From positions 7,089-71,088 of the forward strand of contig JBMYVY010000011.1 in assembly GCA_049606855.1 (NCBI GenBank): DNA of 64,000 nucleotides, given 5' to 3'. The translations under genes were made by a program, and so were the position numbers. The DNA comes from JBELHR01 sp049606855 (GTDB lineage: Bacteria; Bacteroidota; Bacteroidia; Flavobacteriales; Flavobacteriaceae). The notes beneath the pieces are model-generated. The model did not search any database. It was not told the DNA's origin and saw nothing but the letters and a program-made list of their open reading frames with translations. This document shows positions 24,735 to 32,453 of this stretch, one piece after another (position 1 is the first letter of the stretch; each line of letters opens with the position of its first letter).

Positions 24735-25647
24735 GGCCAAATAATTTCTCTTTCCAATTGCTCCAACCTAAAACTTTAGAATAGCCCATCAATAGGATTG
24801 GAAAAACTATGAAAATAGGTAGAAATGCCTGCCATGTAATATCAGGTTCGGCAGTATCTTTAAATATGGCATTGGTTTGGAAAACCGTCCAATCCGTAGT
24901 AATCAAAATCGCAGAAACCACATTGTTTATCGCGTGAAACCCAATCGATAATTCCATCCCCTCGTCCATCAAAGTCAATATCCCTAAAAAGAGCCCGGTA
25001 CCGATATAAAAAACATACATAATTGGCCCCAATTTAGCGACTTCGGGATTTGCTCCATGCAATAATCCAAAGATTACAGAGGTGAGCAATAATGGAACCC
25101 ATCGGTTTTTTGCTAAACTTCCAAGTGCTTGCATAAAATACCCCCTAAACAACACTTCCTCAAAGGTCGTCTGAATAGGAATCAGTAAAATTGACACCAA
25201 GAGCAATACGATGAATTTCTCGGCTTGGAAAATAAGCTCAAAATCTTCTGGACGACTCAAATAATCAATCAAAGTAAAAATCAGCATGGCGACAAACCAA
25301 ACCGCGGCAGACAATCTAATTCTCGACCAATCAAGATGCTTTCGGGTCGTCATTAAACTCAGCAATTTTCGCTTATGAATTTGCGTAATCCCTATCCACA
25401 ACCCTACAGAGGCAAAAACAAAGGTAGCGAGCATAAGGATCAAATATAAATTGGAGGGAATTCCTATACCCATAAAATTACTGACAGCTGCAGCTTCAAA
25501 AGCAGACATGCTACCTGCATAATTATAAGCAACAACCAATAGCGGTATAATCCCCAATACCTGCCAAAACAAAAACAATAATATCAAGGTGGCTATATAT
25601 TGTGCAGCCCCATTTTTACCTTCATAACTAGCTCTTAAAAATTCCAT
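24724..25647 (-). CDS. CPBP family intramembrane glutamic endopeptidase
   Basis: A 307-residue membrane protein with about eight hydrophobic segments. It has the three CPBP/CAAX-protease (abortive-infection-like) motifs: FEEVLFRGYFMQAL (motif 1, EExxxR), FGLLHGANP (motif 2) and SIGFHAINNVVSA (motif 3). Members cleave peptide bonds in membranes using Glu and His; substrates in bacteria are mostly unknown. It sits between menC and menE with a TAATG overlap upstream and an 11-bp overlap downstream, so it is translationally coupled into the menaquinone operon, although no role in that pathway is known. Confidence 0.92.
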   Translation of the reverse strand: MEFLRASYEGKNGAAQYIATLILLFLFWQVLGIIPLLVVAYNYAGSMSAFEAAAVSNFMGIGIPSNLYLILMLATFVFASVGLWIGITQIHKRKLLSLMTTRKHLDWSRIRLSAAVWFVAMLIFTLIDYLSRPEDFELIFQAEKFIVLLLVSILLIPIQTTFEEVLFRGYFMQALGSLAKNRWVPLLLTSVIFGLLHGANPEVAKLGPIMYVFYIGTGLFLGILTLMDEGMELSIGFHAINNVVSAILITTDWTVFQTNAIFKDTAEPDITWQAFLPIFIVFPILLMGYSKVLGWSNWKEKLFGHVA

Positions 25648-26693
25648 TAGAAAAAAGTATTATGTAAGTCCCATTTTAAGTTTTGTCGATAGTAAATTTT
25701 ACCGTCTTTAACCTCTAAAGGACTTGTTATATTATTCGTAAAAAGTGATCCTGTTCCCAACCCTTGTGCACCTGACAACTTTAAGGAAGCGGTCCATTGT
25801 GAAATCGCATTGAGTCCAATATTTGATTCTAAAGCAGAAGTAATCCAGTATGGAATGCTCAATTCATCTGCAAAACTCATCCATTCCTGTGCCCCACTAA
25901 ATCCACCAACAAGTGCAGGTTTGAGAATTATATACTGCGGCATGATGCGCTTTAGAAGATTTTTTTTGTCAATTGAGTCAAATACTCCAATTAACTCTTC
26001 ATCAAGCGCAATAGGCACGGGTGTCGTTTTACATAGACTTGACATGGCTGCCAAATTTCCTTGCTTAATTGGTTGTTCAATAGAATGTAAATCATATTCG
26101 GCCAAAGCATTCAATTTATCCTCAGCTTCTTGGGGTGTAAATGCTCCATTGGCATCAACTCTCAGGGTTATTTTGTCGGAATCATAAAAAGATCTAATCG
26201 ATTTTAAAATTTTGAGTTCTGTTACAAAATCAATTGCGCCAATTTTCATCTTTATAGTATCAAAACCGGCCTCCAATTTCTCCGCAACTTGTTCACGCAT
26301 AAATCCTTCATCTCCCATCCAAATTAATCCATTTATGGAAATCCCGATTTCATTTCTGCTAAATGAATTATTGAATAATTCAAAATTATTCATCGACTCA
26401 AAGGATAAAAATGCTTGCTCTAATCCAAATTGTATGGAGGGGAATTCTCGATTTGCCTTTAATAATTCGATTTTACCAAGTCCTATATTCTCGCAAGTCC
26501 AAGCGAGCTGATTTTCATAATCAGGACGATCATCAATTGACAAGCCCTCAAAGAGATTGCATTCCCCATACCCCATTTTACCTTCTAGTTTCAAGATGAT
26601 GAAATAAGTAAGCTTGGTTTTGAGTACCCCCCGAGAAGTACCCGCGGGTCTTTTGAATTTTAGTTTATATTTAAAATATTGTGCTAGAATCAT
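25647..26693 (-). CDS. menC: o-Succinylbenzoate synthase
   Basis: MenC dehydrates SHCHC to o-succinylbenzoate. This is a 348-residue enolase-superfamily protein. The N-terminal capping domain begins YFKYKLKFKRPAGTSRGVL. The barrel has the catalytic Lys in DTIKMKIGAIDF, the metal Asp in LRVDANGAFTPQEA, metal Glu/Asp in EQPIKQGN and ALDEELIG, and a second Lys in YIILKPALVGG. The ATGA overlap with the upstream hydrolase and the TAATG overlap with the CPBP gene place it in one operon. Confidence 0.93.
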   Translation of the reverse strand: MILAQYFKYKLKFKRPAGTSRGVLKTKLTYFIILKLEGKMGYGECNLFEGLSIDDRPDYENQLAWTCENIGLGKIELLKANREFPSIQFGLEQAFLSFESMNNFELFNNSFSRNEIGISINGLIWMGDEGFMREQVAEKLEAGFDTIKMKIGAIDFVTELKILKSIRSFYDSDKITLRVDANGAFTPQEAEDKLNALAEYDLHSIEQPIKQGNLAAMSSLCKTTPVPIALDEELIGVFDSIDKKNLLKRIMPQYIILKPALVGGFSGAQEWMSFADELSIPYWITSALESNIGLNAISQWTASLKLSGAQGLGTGSLFTNNITSPLEVKDGKIYYRQNLKWDLHNTFF

Positions 26694-27367
26694 AGCTCTA
26701 TGAAGTCTCCTACACTCAAAAGATCCAACTCCTTGTCTTTAAGATTAAACTTTCTTATGGCTTGTTCATGGTCGATTTCGATATAGCCAAAAGTATCGTA
26801 ATGATAGCCTAATACGCGATCACAATTCACAAATTCAGCTGCCATAACAGCTTGATCTACTCCCATAGTGAAATTATCTCCTATCGGAAGTACGGCCAAA
26901 TCTAGCTTTGCAAACAATGGAATCAATTTCATATCCATCATTAACGCAGTATCACCAGCTATGTAGATATTGGCTTCTTCATTTAGTAACACAAATCCAC
27001 CTGGATTTCCTCCATAAGTCCCATCCGGAAAAACACTGGAATGTTGGGCGGTAACGTAATACAACTTCCCAAAGTCAAATTCCCAAGCTCCACCAAAATT
27101 CATAGGATGTCCTTCAAAGCCCTTTTTAGAATAATAATCAACTATTTCAAAATTAGAAACAATTTTAGCCCCTGTATTTTTTGCAATTCGCTCCACATCT
27201 AAAATATGATCCTCATGGGCATGTGTGATCAAAATATAATCCGCTTCCAATTTATCGATATCGATATGTTTGGCAAGAGAATTTCCTGAAATAAACGGAT
27301 CAACGATGATTTTCTTTCCTTGAGTTTCAATAGAGAGACAAGCATGTCCCAAAAAACGAATTTCCAT
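26690..27367 (-). CDS. Metal-dependent hydrolase, UPF0173-type metallo-beta-lactamase fold
   Basis: A 225-residue protein with the MBL zinc motif ITHAHEDHILDVERI (HxHxDH). It also has GHACLSIETQGKKIIVDPFISGN at the N-terminus, AGDTALMMDMKL (the later Asp ligand) and VLGYHYDTFGYIEIDH (the last His ligand). This is the UPF0173 / YtkL-like pattern. The substrate is unknown. It is co-transcribed between menA and menC (18 bp and a 4-bp overlap), so a link to quinone synthesis, for example as a thioesterase, is conceivable but unproven. Confidence 0.9.
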   Translation of the reverse strand: MEIRFLGHACLSIETQGKKIIVDPFISGNSLAKHIDIDKLEADYILITHAHEDHILDVERIAKNTGAKIVSNFEIVDYYSKKGFEGHPMNFGGAWEFDFGKLYYVTAQHSSVFPDGTYGGNPGGFVLLNEEANIYIAGDTALMMDMKLIPLFAKLDLAVLPIGDNFTMGVDQAVMAAEFVNCDRVLGYHYDTFGYIEIDHEQAIRKFNLKDKELDLLSVGDFIEL

Positions 27368-27385
27368 ATAAGTTGTTTAAATTAA

Positions 27386-28285
27386 TTACCCTAAGATAGC
27401 CAATCCAAACAAAATAGCATATAAAAAAGTACTCAATGCTACCTTTTTTAACTCCGGATCCAGGTCCTTAAGGTCCTTTGTCTTCCAAACTTTAATAAGG
27501 TGAATGATCAATGGGATAAATGCAATCAAATACAAAAAATTCAATGGTGAATTTAAGTTTGAATTAAAATTAAACCACAAGGAACAGACTAAGGGAATCA
27601 GAATTAATAAACTATGGTAAACCTTTGCTTTTTTAATTCCAAGTTTTACTACCACAGTGTTTTTTTTAGATGCTCTATCCGAATTGAAATCGCGCATATT
27701 ATTTAAATTAAGTACTGCAGTACTTAACAGACCTACTGAGATTGCAGGCAAACAATAATTCCAAATAAAGTGTTGATCGTATAAGAAATAGCCCCCTAAG
27801 ACAGATAGACCTCCAAAAAACAAAAAAACAAACACATCACCTAAGCCTCTATATCCATAGGCGCTTTCTCCTACTGTATATTTAATTGCTGCCCAAATGC
27901 TCGCTATTCCAAGGGTCAAAAACAAAAGCGCATACCAGAATTGCTTATAACCGAAAGCTAAATAAATTAAAGCAATGGCTAGAACCAATGAAATCATCGA
28001 AGTGATTTTTATGGCACTTTTCATCTGATTAGGACTAATAGCACCAGACTGAATTGCGCGTTCAGGTCCAATTCTGTTCTCATTGTCGGTTCCCTTTACT
28101 CCGTCACCGTAATCATTAGCGAAATTTGACAAAATCTGAAAAGTAATGGTGGTTGCCAGAGACAATGATAATATGCCCCATTGAAAATACCCACCGTATT
28201 CAGCTAAAAACCCAGCGACAATTATTCCTGAAATCGAGAGCGGCAAAGTACGTAAACGCGCTGCTTGAATATAAGATTTGATCAT
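27386..28285 (-). CDS. menA: 1,4-Dihydroxy-2-naphthoate polyprenyltransferase
   Basis: MenA attaches the isoprenoid tail to 1,4-dihydroxy-2-naphthoate in the inner membrane, giving demethylmenaquinone. About 299 residues with eight or nine TM helices. The first Asp-rich motif is NFANDYGDGVKGTDNENR and the second is LNNMRDFNSDRASKK. The start is placed at the ATG at 28285 (IKSYIQAARLRTLPL); a TTG 24 bases earlier would run into the preceding Fe-S gene. That gene's stop (28287-28289) is adjacent, so the two are co-transcribed. Confidence 0.94.
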   Translation of the reverse strand: MIKSYIQAARLRTLPLSISGIIVAGFLAEYGGYFQWGILSLSLATTITFQILSNFANDYGDGVKGTDNENRIGPERAIQSGAISPNQMKSAIKITSMISLVLAIALIYLAFGYKQFWYALLFLTLGIASIWAAIKYTVGESAYGYRGLGDVFVFLFFGGLSVLGGYFLYDQHFIWNYCLPAISVGLLSTAVLNLNNMRDFNSDRASKKNTVVVKLGIKKAKVYHSLLILIPLVCSLWFNFNSNLNSPLNFLYLIAFIPLIIHLIKVWKTKDLKDLDPELKKVALSTFLYAILFGLAILG

Positions 28286-28286
28286 A

Positions 28287-29069
28287 TTATAGATCCGCAG
28301 CTTTGGCAATTAGTTCAGCTAAATCCATCACCGCTACTTCTTTTTCCTGTTCCTTATTTTTCACTCCATCAGTAATCATGGTATTACAAAAAGGACATCC
28401 AGTAGCCACGACCTTAGCACCTGTTTCCAATGCTTGTTCAGTACGCTCTATGTTAATCTCTTGCGTTCCGGGCTCTGACTCTTTAAACATTTGAGCTCCT
28501 CCAGCTCCACAACACAATCCTTTGGAACGACAGCTTTTCATTTCAACTAAAGCAACATCGAGTTTCTGTAGCAATTCACGAGGAGCTTCATACACATCGT
28601 TTGCTCGTCCTAAATAACAAGGATCGTGATATGTAATTCTTTTACCTTTATACATTCCACCCTCTACGGTAAGCTTACCTTCCTTAAAGAGTTTATTTAT
28701 TAATTGCGTATGATGAATCACTTCATAGTTTCCTCCTAATTCAGGATATTCATTTTTCAGGGTATTGAAGCAATGTGGACAAGTCGTTACCACTTTCTTG
28801 ATATCATAAGCATTCATAACCTCAATATTGGTTGCTGCTTGCATCTGAAAAAGCATTTCATTACCAGCTCTTTTGGCTGGATCACCTGTACAACTTTCTT
28901 CAGTTCCCAGAACTGCATAAGTAAGCCCAGAATTATTCAATATTTTAACAAAAGCCTTTGTGATTTTTTTTGCACGATCATCAAAGCTTCCTGCACAACC
29001 AACCCAAAACAACACATCAACTTGTTTTCCTTGGGCAGCCATTTCTGCCATAGTAGGTACTTCTAACAT
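28287..29069 (-). CDS. Fe-S protein with two CCG domains, HdrB/GlcF-like
   Basis: A 260-residue cysteine-rich protein with two CCG-type repeats: CGAGGAQMFKE preceded by SKGLCC, and TTCPHCFNTLKNEYP earlier. FWVGCAGSFDDRAKK and TYHDPCYLGRANDVYEAPRE are the partner motifs. Such domains bind a non-cubane or 4Fe-4S centre in heterodisulfide reductase B, GlpC and LutA proteins. It follows the membrane HdrC-like protein by 3 bp. The pair likely forms a quinone-linked oxidoreductase; the substrate is unknown. Confidence 0.9.
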   Translation of the reverse strand: MLEVPTMAEMAAQGKQVDVLFWVGCAGSFDDRAKKITKAFVKILNNSGLTYAVLGTEESCTGDPAKRAGNEMLFQMQAATNIEVMNAYDIKKVVTTCPHCFNTLKNEYPELGGNYEVIHHTQLINKLFKEGKLTVEGGMYKGKRITYHDPCYLGRANDVYEAPRELLQKLDVALVEMKSCRSKGLCCGAGGAQMFKESEPGTQEINIERTEQALETGAKVVATGCPFCNTMITDGVKNKEQEKEVAVMDLAELIAKAADL

Positions 29070-29072
29070 AGT

Positions 29073-30377
29073 TTATTCGTCTTTCCAGTTAAGGCGGTCC
29101 ATTTGGTTATATTGCCAAGGAGCACCGTTGTTTTCAATATTTGTCATCATTAAATTTAGTTCCTGAGGAGCACTCGACTCTTCCATCACCATATAACGTC
29201 TCATATCCATGATAATAGATAATGGACTGATGTCTACAGGACATTCTTCTACACATGCATTACATGAAGTACATGCCCATAATTCTTCAGGACTGATATA
29301 ATTTCCGAGCAATTGCTTGGAACTATCAATTTCTTCTCCTTTGTCTAAATTTCTTCCTACCTCCTCTAATCGATCTCTGGTTTTCATCATAATCGACCTT
29401 GGAGATAATTTCTTACCAGTTTGATTAGCAGGACATGAAGAAGTACATCTTCCACATTCTGTGCAGGTATAGGCGTTCATTAATTGCACCCAAGAAAGAT
29501 CTGTAACATCTGCTGCACCAAAACGCTCTATTTCTTCATCTTCTCCACCTTCAGTCATGGCGAATGGATCAGCATTTGGATCCATCATCAAAGCAACTTC
29601 TTTCTTTACAGATTCCAAGTTATCCAGCTTCCCTTTGGCATCGAGATCGGCAAAAAAGGTATTTGGAAATGCTAATAAAATATGAAGGTGTTTGGAATAG
29701 TATAGGTAATTCAAAAAGATTAAAATACCCGTAATGTGTGCCCACCAGGCACTGCGCTCAAATAAATGAATTGATTCTGGGCTCCAGCTAGAAAAAAGTC
29801 CTGCTAGATGTTTTGATACGACATTCCCTGTACCTGCTTCTTGAAATGAAGTATCACTCGCATTCATAAACAAAAATAAAGACATCAAAACAACCTCAAA
29901 ATACAATATATAATTGGCGTCATTTTTAGGCCATCCTTTCATTTCTGAGCTCCAAAATCGAGCGATTTTAATTACATTTCTTCTCGTCCAAAAGAAAAAG
30001 ACTGCTATTAATACTAACAGTGCCATCACTTCAAAACTACCAATTAAAAAACCGTAAAGACTGCCACCCAAAATTGGCAAGAACAACCTATGAGTCCCCA
30101 ATAGACCATCTAAAACAATTTCTAATAATTCTATATTGATTAAAACAAAACCAACATAAACTACAATATGCAGCATTCCGGAAATGGGTCTTCTAACCAT
30201 TTTGGATTGTCCTAATGCAATTCTAGCCATATTACCCCAACGCTCTGACTTCCGATCAGTTCGATCTTGGGGTCGTCCCAATTTAATATTTCGAATCAGG
30301 GATTTTATATTTTTTGCAAAAAAACCAAGCCCCGCTAGTAATAGCAGTGCAAAAATTAAATTAGGGATATAGGCCAT
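29073..30377 (-). CDS. Membrane-bound 4Fe-4S protein, HdrE-HdrC-like fusion
   Basis: A 434-residue protein. An N-terminal membrane part has about five TM segments with histidines placed as in NarI/HdrE b-type cytochromes (GTHRLFLPILGG, HLAGLFSSW, WWAHITGILIFLNYLYYSKH). The C-terminal ferredoxin domain has two clusters, CTECGRCTSSCP and CTSCNACVEECP. The architecture predicts electron transfer between the quinone pool and the HdrB-like partner encoded 3 bp downstream. The two may form a complex similar to DsrMK or HdrDE. A MlaD-type gene lies 11 bp upstream. Confidence 0.9.
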   Translation of the reverse strand: MAYIPNLIFALLLLAGLGFFAKNIKSLIRNIKLGRPQDRTDRKSERWGNMARIALGQSKMVRRPISGMLHIVVYVGFVLINIELLEIVLDGLLGTHRLFLPILGGSLYGFLIGSFEVMALLVLIAVFFFWTRRNVIKIARFWSSEMKGWPKNDANYILYFEVVLMSLFLFMNASDTSFQEAGTGNVVSKHLAGLFSSWSPESIHLFERSAWWAHITGILIFLNYLYYSKHLHILLAFPNTFFADLDAKGKLDNLESVKKEVALMMDPNADPFAMTEGGEDEEIERFGAADVTDLSWVQLMNAYTCTECGRCTSSCPANQTGKKLSPRSIMMKTRDRLEEVGRNLDKGEEIDSSKQLLGNYISPEELWACTSCNACVEECPVDISPLSIIMDMRRYMVMEESSAPQELNLMMTNIENNGAPWQYNQMDRLNWKDE

Positions 30378-30388
30378 ATCAGTTTGTT

Positions 30389-31309
30389 TTAGTCAATCTC
30401 TTGGTCGGCATCATCTTTTTTTCCAAACAAAGAAAAATGCACAAATCTTTTAGGATGTTCTTTTATTTCAATTAATAAACGCTCCAACTCTTCAGTCGCA
30501 CCGGTTAAATTATCATACAACGCAGGGTCATAAATAATTTTCCCTAAACTTCCTTCTCCAGAGTTAATTTGAGTCAGTAAGGTGTTTATTTCAGTTAAAC
30601 TCTTGTTTATTTTTAGAGTCAATGAGTCCAAATCAATTTCATTCAATTCTTTAGAAAAAGTATTCAGTTCTGCCGTTAATTCTTCAGTATTATTTAGGGT
30701 TTCTGAAAGAGCACCTGATTCGGCAGTAATTACCTCCAGTTGATTCATGGTTTGTTCCAAAGAGGCAATACTCGATTTGATATCATCGCGTGTCTCATCA
30801 CCTAAAATATCATTGATTTTGACAAAAGTCTCATTCATATTATTCAAGGTCATGTTTAGGTTTTCTTCTAAAGGAGCAATTCTATTGGTCAAGGCAGTAA
30901 CTAAATCTTCCTCAACCGTTCCTTGCATAAGATATCCTTCAGGAGCATAATCTCCATCGTAGGTCGGAATGATTTTTAAATCCTTTGAGCCTAACATTGA
31001 CGAGGAATACAGCAATATTTCATCGTTTTTTGAAAACTGAAAATCTTCAGTGATATCGAATTTCACACGAAGACCTCCTTGAGATTTTCCATCGAATTCA
31101 ATATCGAGAACAGAACCTACTTTATGACCATTGACCGTAACATCACTTGACTCATCGAGCCCTTCGACATTATCAAACATCACATAATAAACTGAATCTG
31201 TTTTGCTTAAGATATTTTGGCCTTTTAAATAATTGTAGCCCCACAACAAAAGAACTATTGCAAGTATAGCAACTAGTCCAGTTTTCAATTCCCTACTCAA
31301 CTTTATCAT
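30389..31309 (-). CDS. MCE/MlaD family protein
   Basis: A 306-residue protein with one N-terminal TM anchor (LVAILAIVLLLWGYNYLKG). An MCE domain follows (VYYVMFDNVEGLDESSDVTVNG, VGSVLDIEF, ILLYSSSMLGSKDLKI). Then comes a long coiled-coil region (about residues 120-290: TNRIAPLEENLNMTLNNM, LEQTMNQLEVITAESGAL). MCE proteins hexamerise to move phospholipids across the periplasm. No MlaE/MlaF genes are adjacent, so it probably works with a transporter encoded elsewhere. The amidase gene is 23 bp upstream on the same strand. Confidence 0.9.
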   Translation of the reverse strand: MIKLSRELKTGLVAILAIVLLLWGYNYLKGQNILSKTDSVYYVMFDNVEGLDESSDVTVNGHKVGSVLDIEFDGKSQGGLRVKFDITEDFQFSKNDEILLYSSSMLGSKDLKIIPTYDGDYAPEGYLMQGTVEEDLVTALTNRIAPLEENLNMTLNNMNETFVKINDILGDETRDDIKSSIASLEQTMNQLEVITAESGALSETLNNTEELTAELNTFSKELNEIDLDSLTLKINKSLTEINTLLTQINSGEGSLGKIIYDPALYDNLTGATEELERLLIEIKEHPKRFVHFSLFGKKDDADQEID

Positions 31310-31332
31310 AATACAATAATACTAATAAATTA

Positions 31333-32385
31333 TCACAGTACCTCTTTCAACGACACACGTTCTCCATTTTTAAAAGCCACAATAAAGGCAGATTTATAGC
31401 CGACTTTCTTGGCTTCCTTTAGGTAATCTTTCGCCAAATTATAATCGCTGGTCTCTCCCAGGTAATATTTAAAGTACGGTTTAACCTCAACTCGGTGAAC
31501 TGGACTCAAGCCTTTAAAATTGTATGGTTTAGTTGCAATTTCCGATTTACTCGAAGCAATTTGAACTTTAAAAACTGGAGTTGATTCAATAAGGGGCTCC
31601 ACATCTACGATGGTGTTTTTTCTCAGTCTATCGAGATAAGACTCTATTGCTTCTGCAATTGCATGAGACATCTCCTTTTGCCCCTTTTTTGAATTTAGAT
31701 AAGCTCCTTCGGATTTATTGGTGAGGAATCCCGTCTCAATCAAGACACTTGGCATGGCTGTATTTCGCAAAACCAAAAAACCTGCCTGACGTACATTTCT
31801 ATTCTTTCTTTTTAGCTCCTCACTAAAATTAGACTGAATATATGAAGCGAGTTCAAGGCTTTGGTCCAGATAAGCCTCTTGCATATCCAAAATTCCAAAA
31901 ACAGCAATTGGATTATTCGGATCGTAGTTTTGATATCGCTCCTCATAATTATCCTCCAAGAGAATCACTTCATTTTCACGCTTTGCAATCTCTAAATTCC
32001 TCTTGTTTTCGTGCAAGCCTAAAGCAAATGTGGCTGCCCCGTAGGCATTTGAGGTGTGGGCGTCGCAATGAACCGACACAAACAAATCAGCATCAGCATT
32101 ATTTGCAATTTGAGCGCGATTGTGTAATTCAACAAAAACGTCTGTCTTTCTGGTATAGATCACCTTAATGTTTTTGTCCTTAGATAACTCTTTCCCAACC
32201 GCCTTTACGATATTCAAAGCAATGTCTTTTTCATAATATCCATTACCCCTATTCCCAGGATCCTTACCCCCATGTCCTGCATCGAGAACAACCGTATAAG
32301 TTTGAGCGTGAGAATTTATACTTAGTAAAACAAGCAGGCTAATTAGCCAATGCTTTATAAAAGTTAGTTTAGATATGGCCTTCAT
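31333..32385 (-). CDS. N-acetylmuramoyl-L-alanine amidase (Amidase_3) with SPOR-like C-terminus
   Basis: A periplasmic zinc amidase that removes stem peptides from peptidoglycan. A signal peptide (LTFIKHWLISLLVLLSINSHAQ) is followed by the catalytic domain. Zinc ligands are in VLDAGHGGKDPG (His), YYEKDIALNI (Glu) and FVSVHCDAHTS (His), with catalytic Glu in SVLIETGFLTNKSEG. The C-terminal ~80 residues (VFKVQIASSKSEI ... SAFIVAFKNGERV) look like a SPOR domain binding denuded glycan. The ATG at 32385 is used; a TTG precedes it by one codon. It is divergent from lptD. Confidence 0.93.
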   Translation of the reverse strand: MKAISKLTFIKHWLISLLVLLSINSHAQTYTVVLDAGHGGKDPGNRGNGYYEKDIALNIVKAVGKELSKDKNIKVIYTRKTDVFVELHNRAQIANNADADLFVSVHCDAHTSNAYGAATFALGLHENKRNLEIAKRENEVILLEDNYEERYQNYDPNNPIAVFGILDMQEAYLDQSLELASYIQSNFSEELKRKNRNVRQAGFLVLRNTAMPSVLIETGFLTNKSEGAYLNSKKGQKEMSHAIAEAIESYLDRLRKNTIVDVEPLIESTPVFKVQIASSKSEIATKPYNFKGLSPVHRVEVKPYFKYYLGETSDYNLAKDYLKEAKKVGYKSAFIVAFKNGERVSLKEVL

Positions 32386-32398
32386 CAATTATTTTGAT

Positions 32399-32406
32399 TA
32401 ATTTTG
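32399..32406 (+). promoter_or_regulatory. -7 promoter element of lptD
   Basis: TAATTTTG is a perfect TAnnTTTG. A transcript starting about 7 bp further on would exclude the TTG at 32394 as the lptD start. Confidence 0.55.
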
Positions 32407-32453
32407 GATACCCTAAAACAGGTGGTATCTACACAAAAATACTATTTAAAGCT

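Noticed and set aside
31842..32168. 108-residue open frame on the plus strand inside the amidase gene
   Set aside because: Shadow frame over the catalytic domain; low-complexity His/Gln content.
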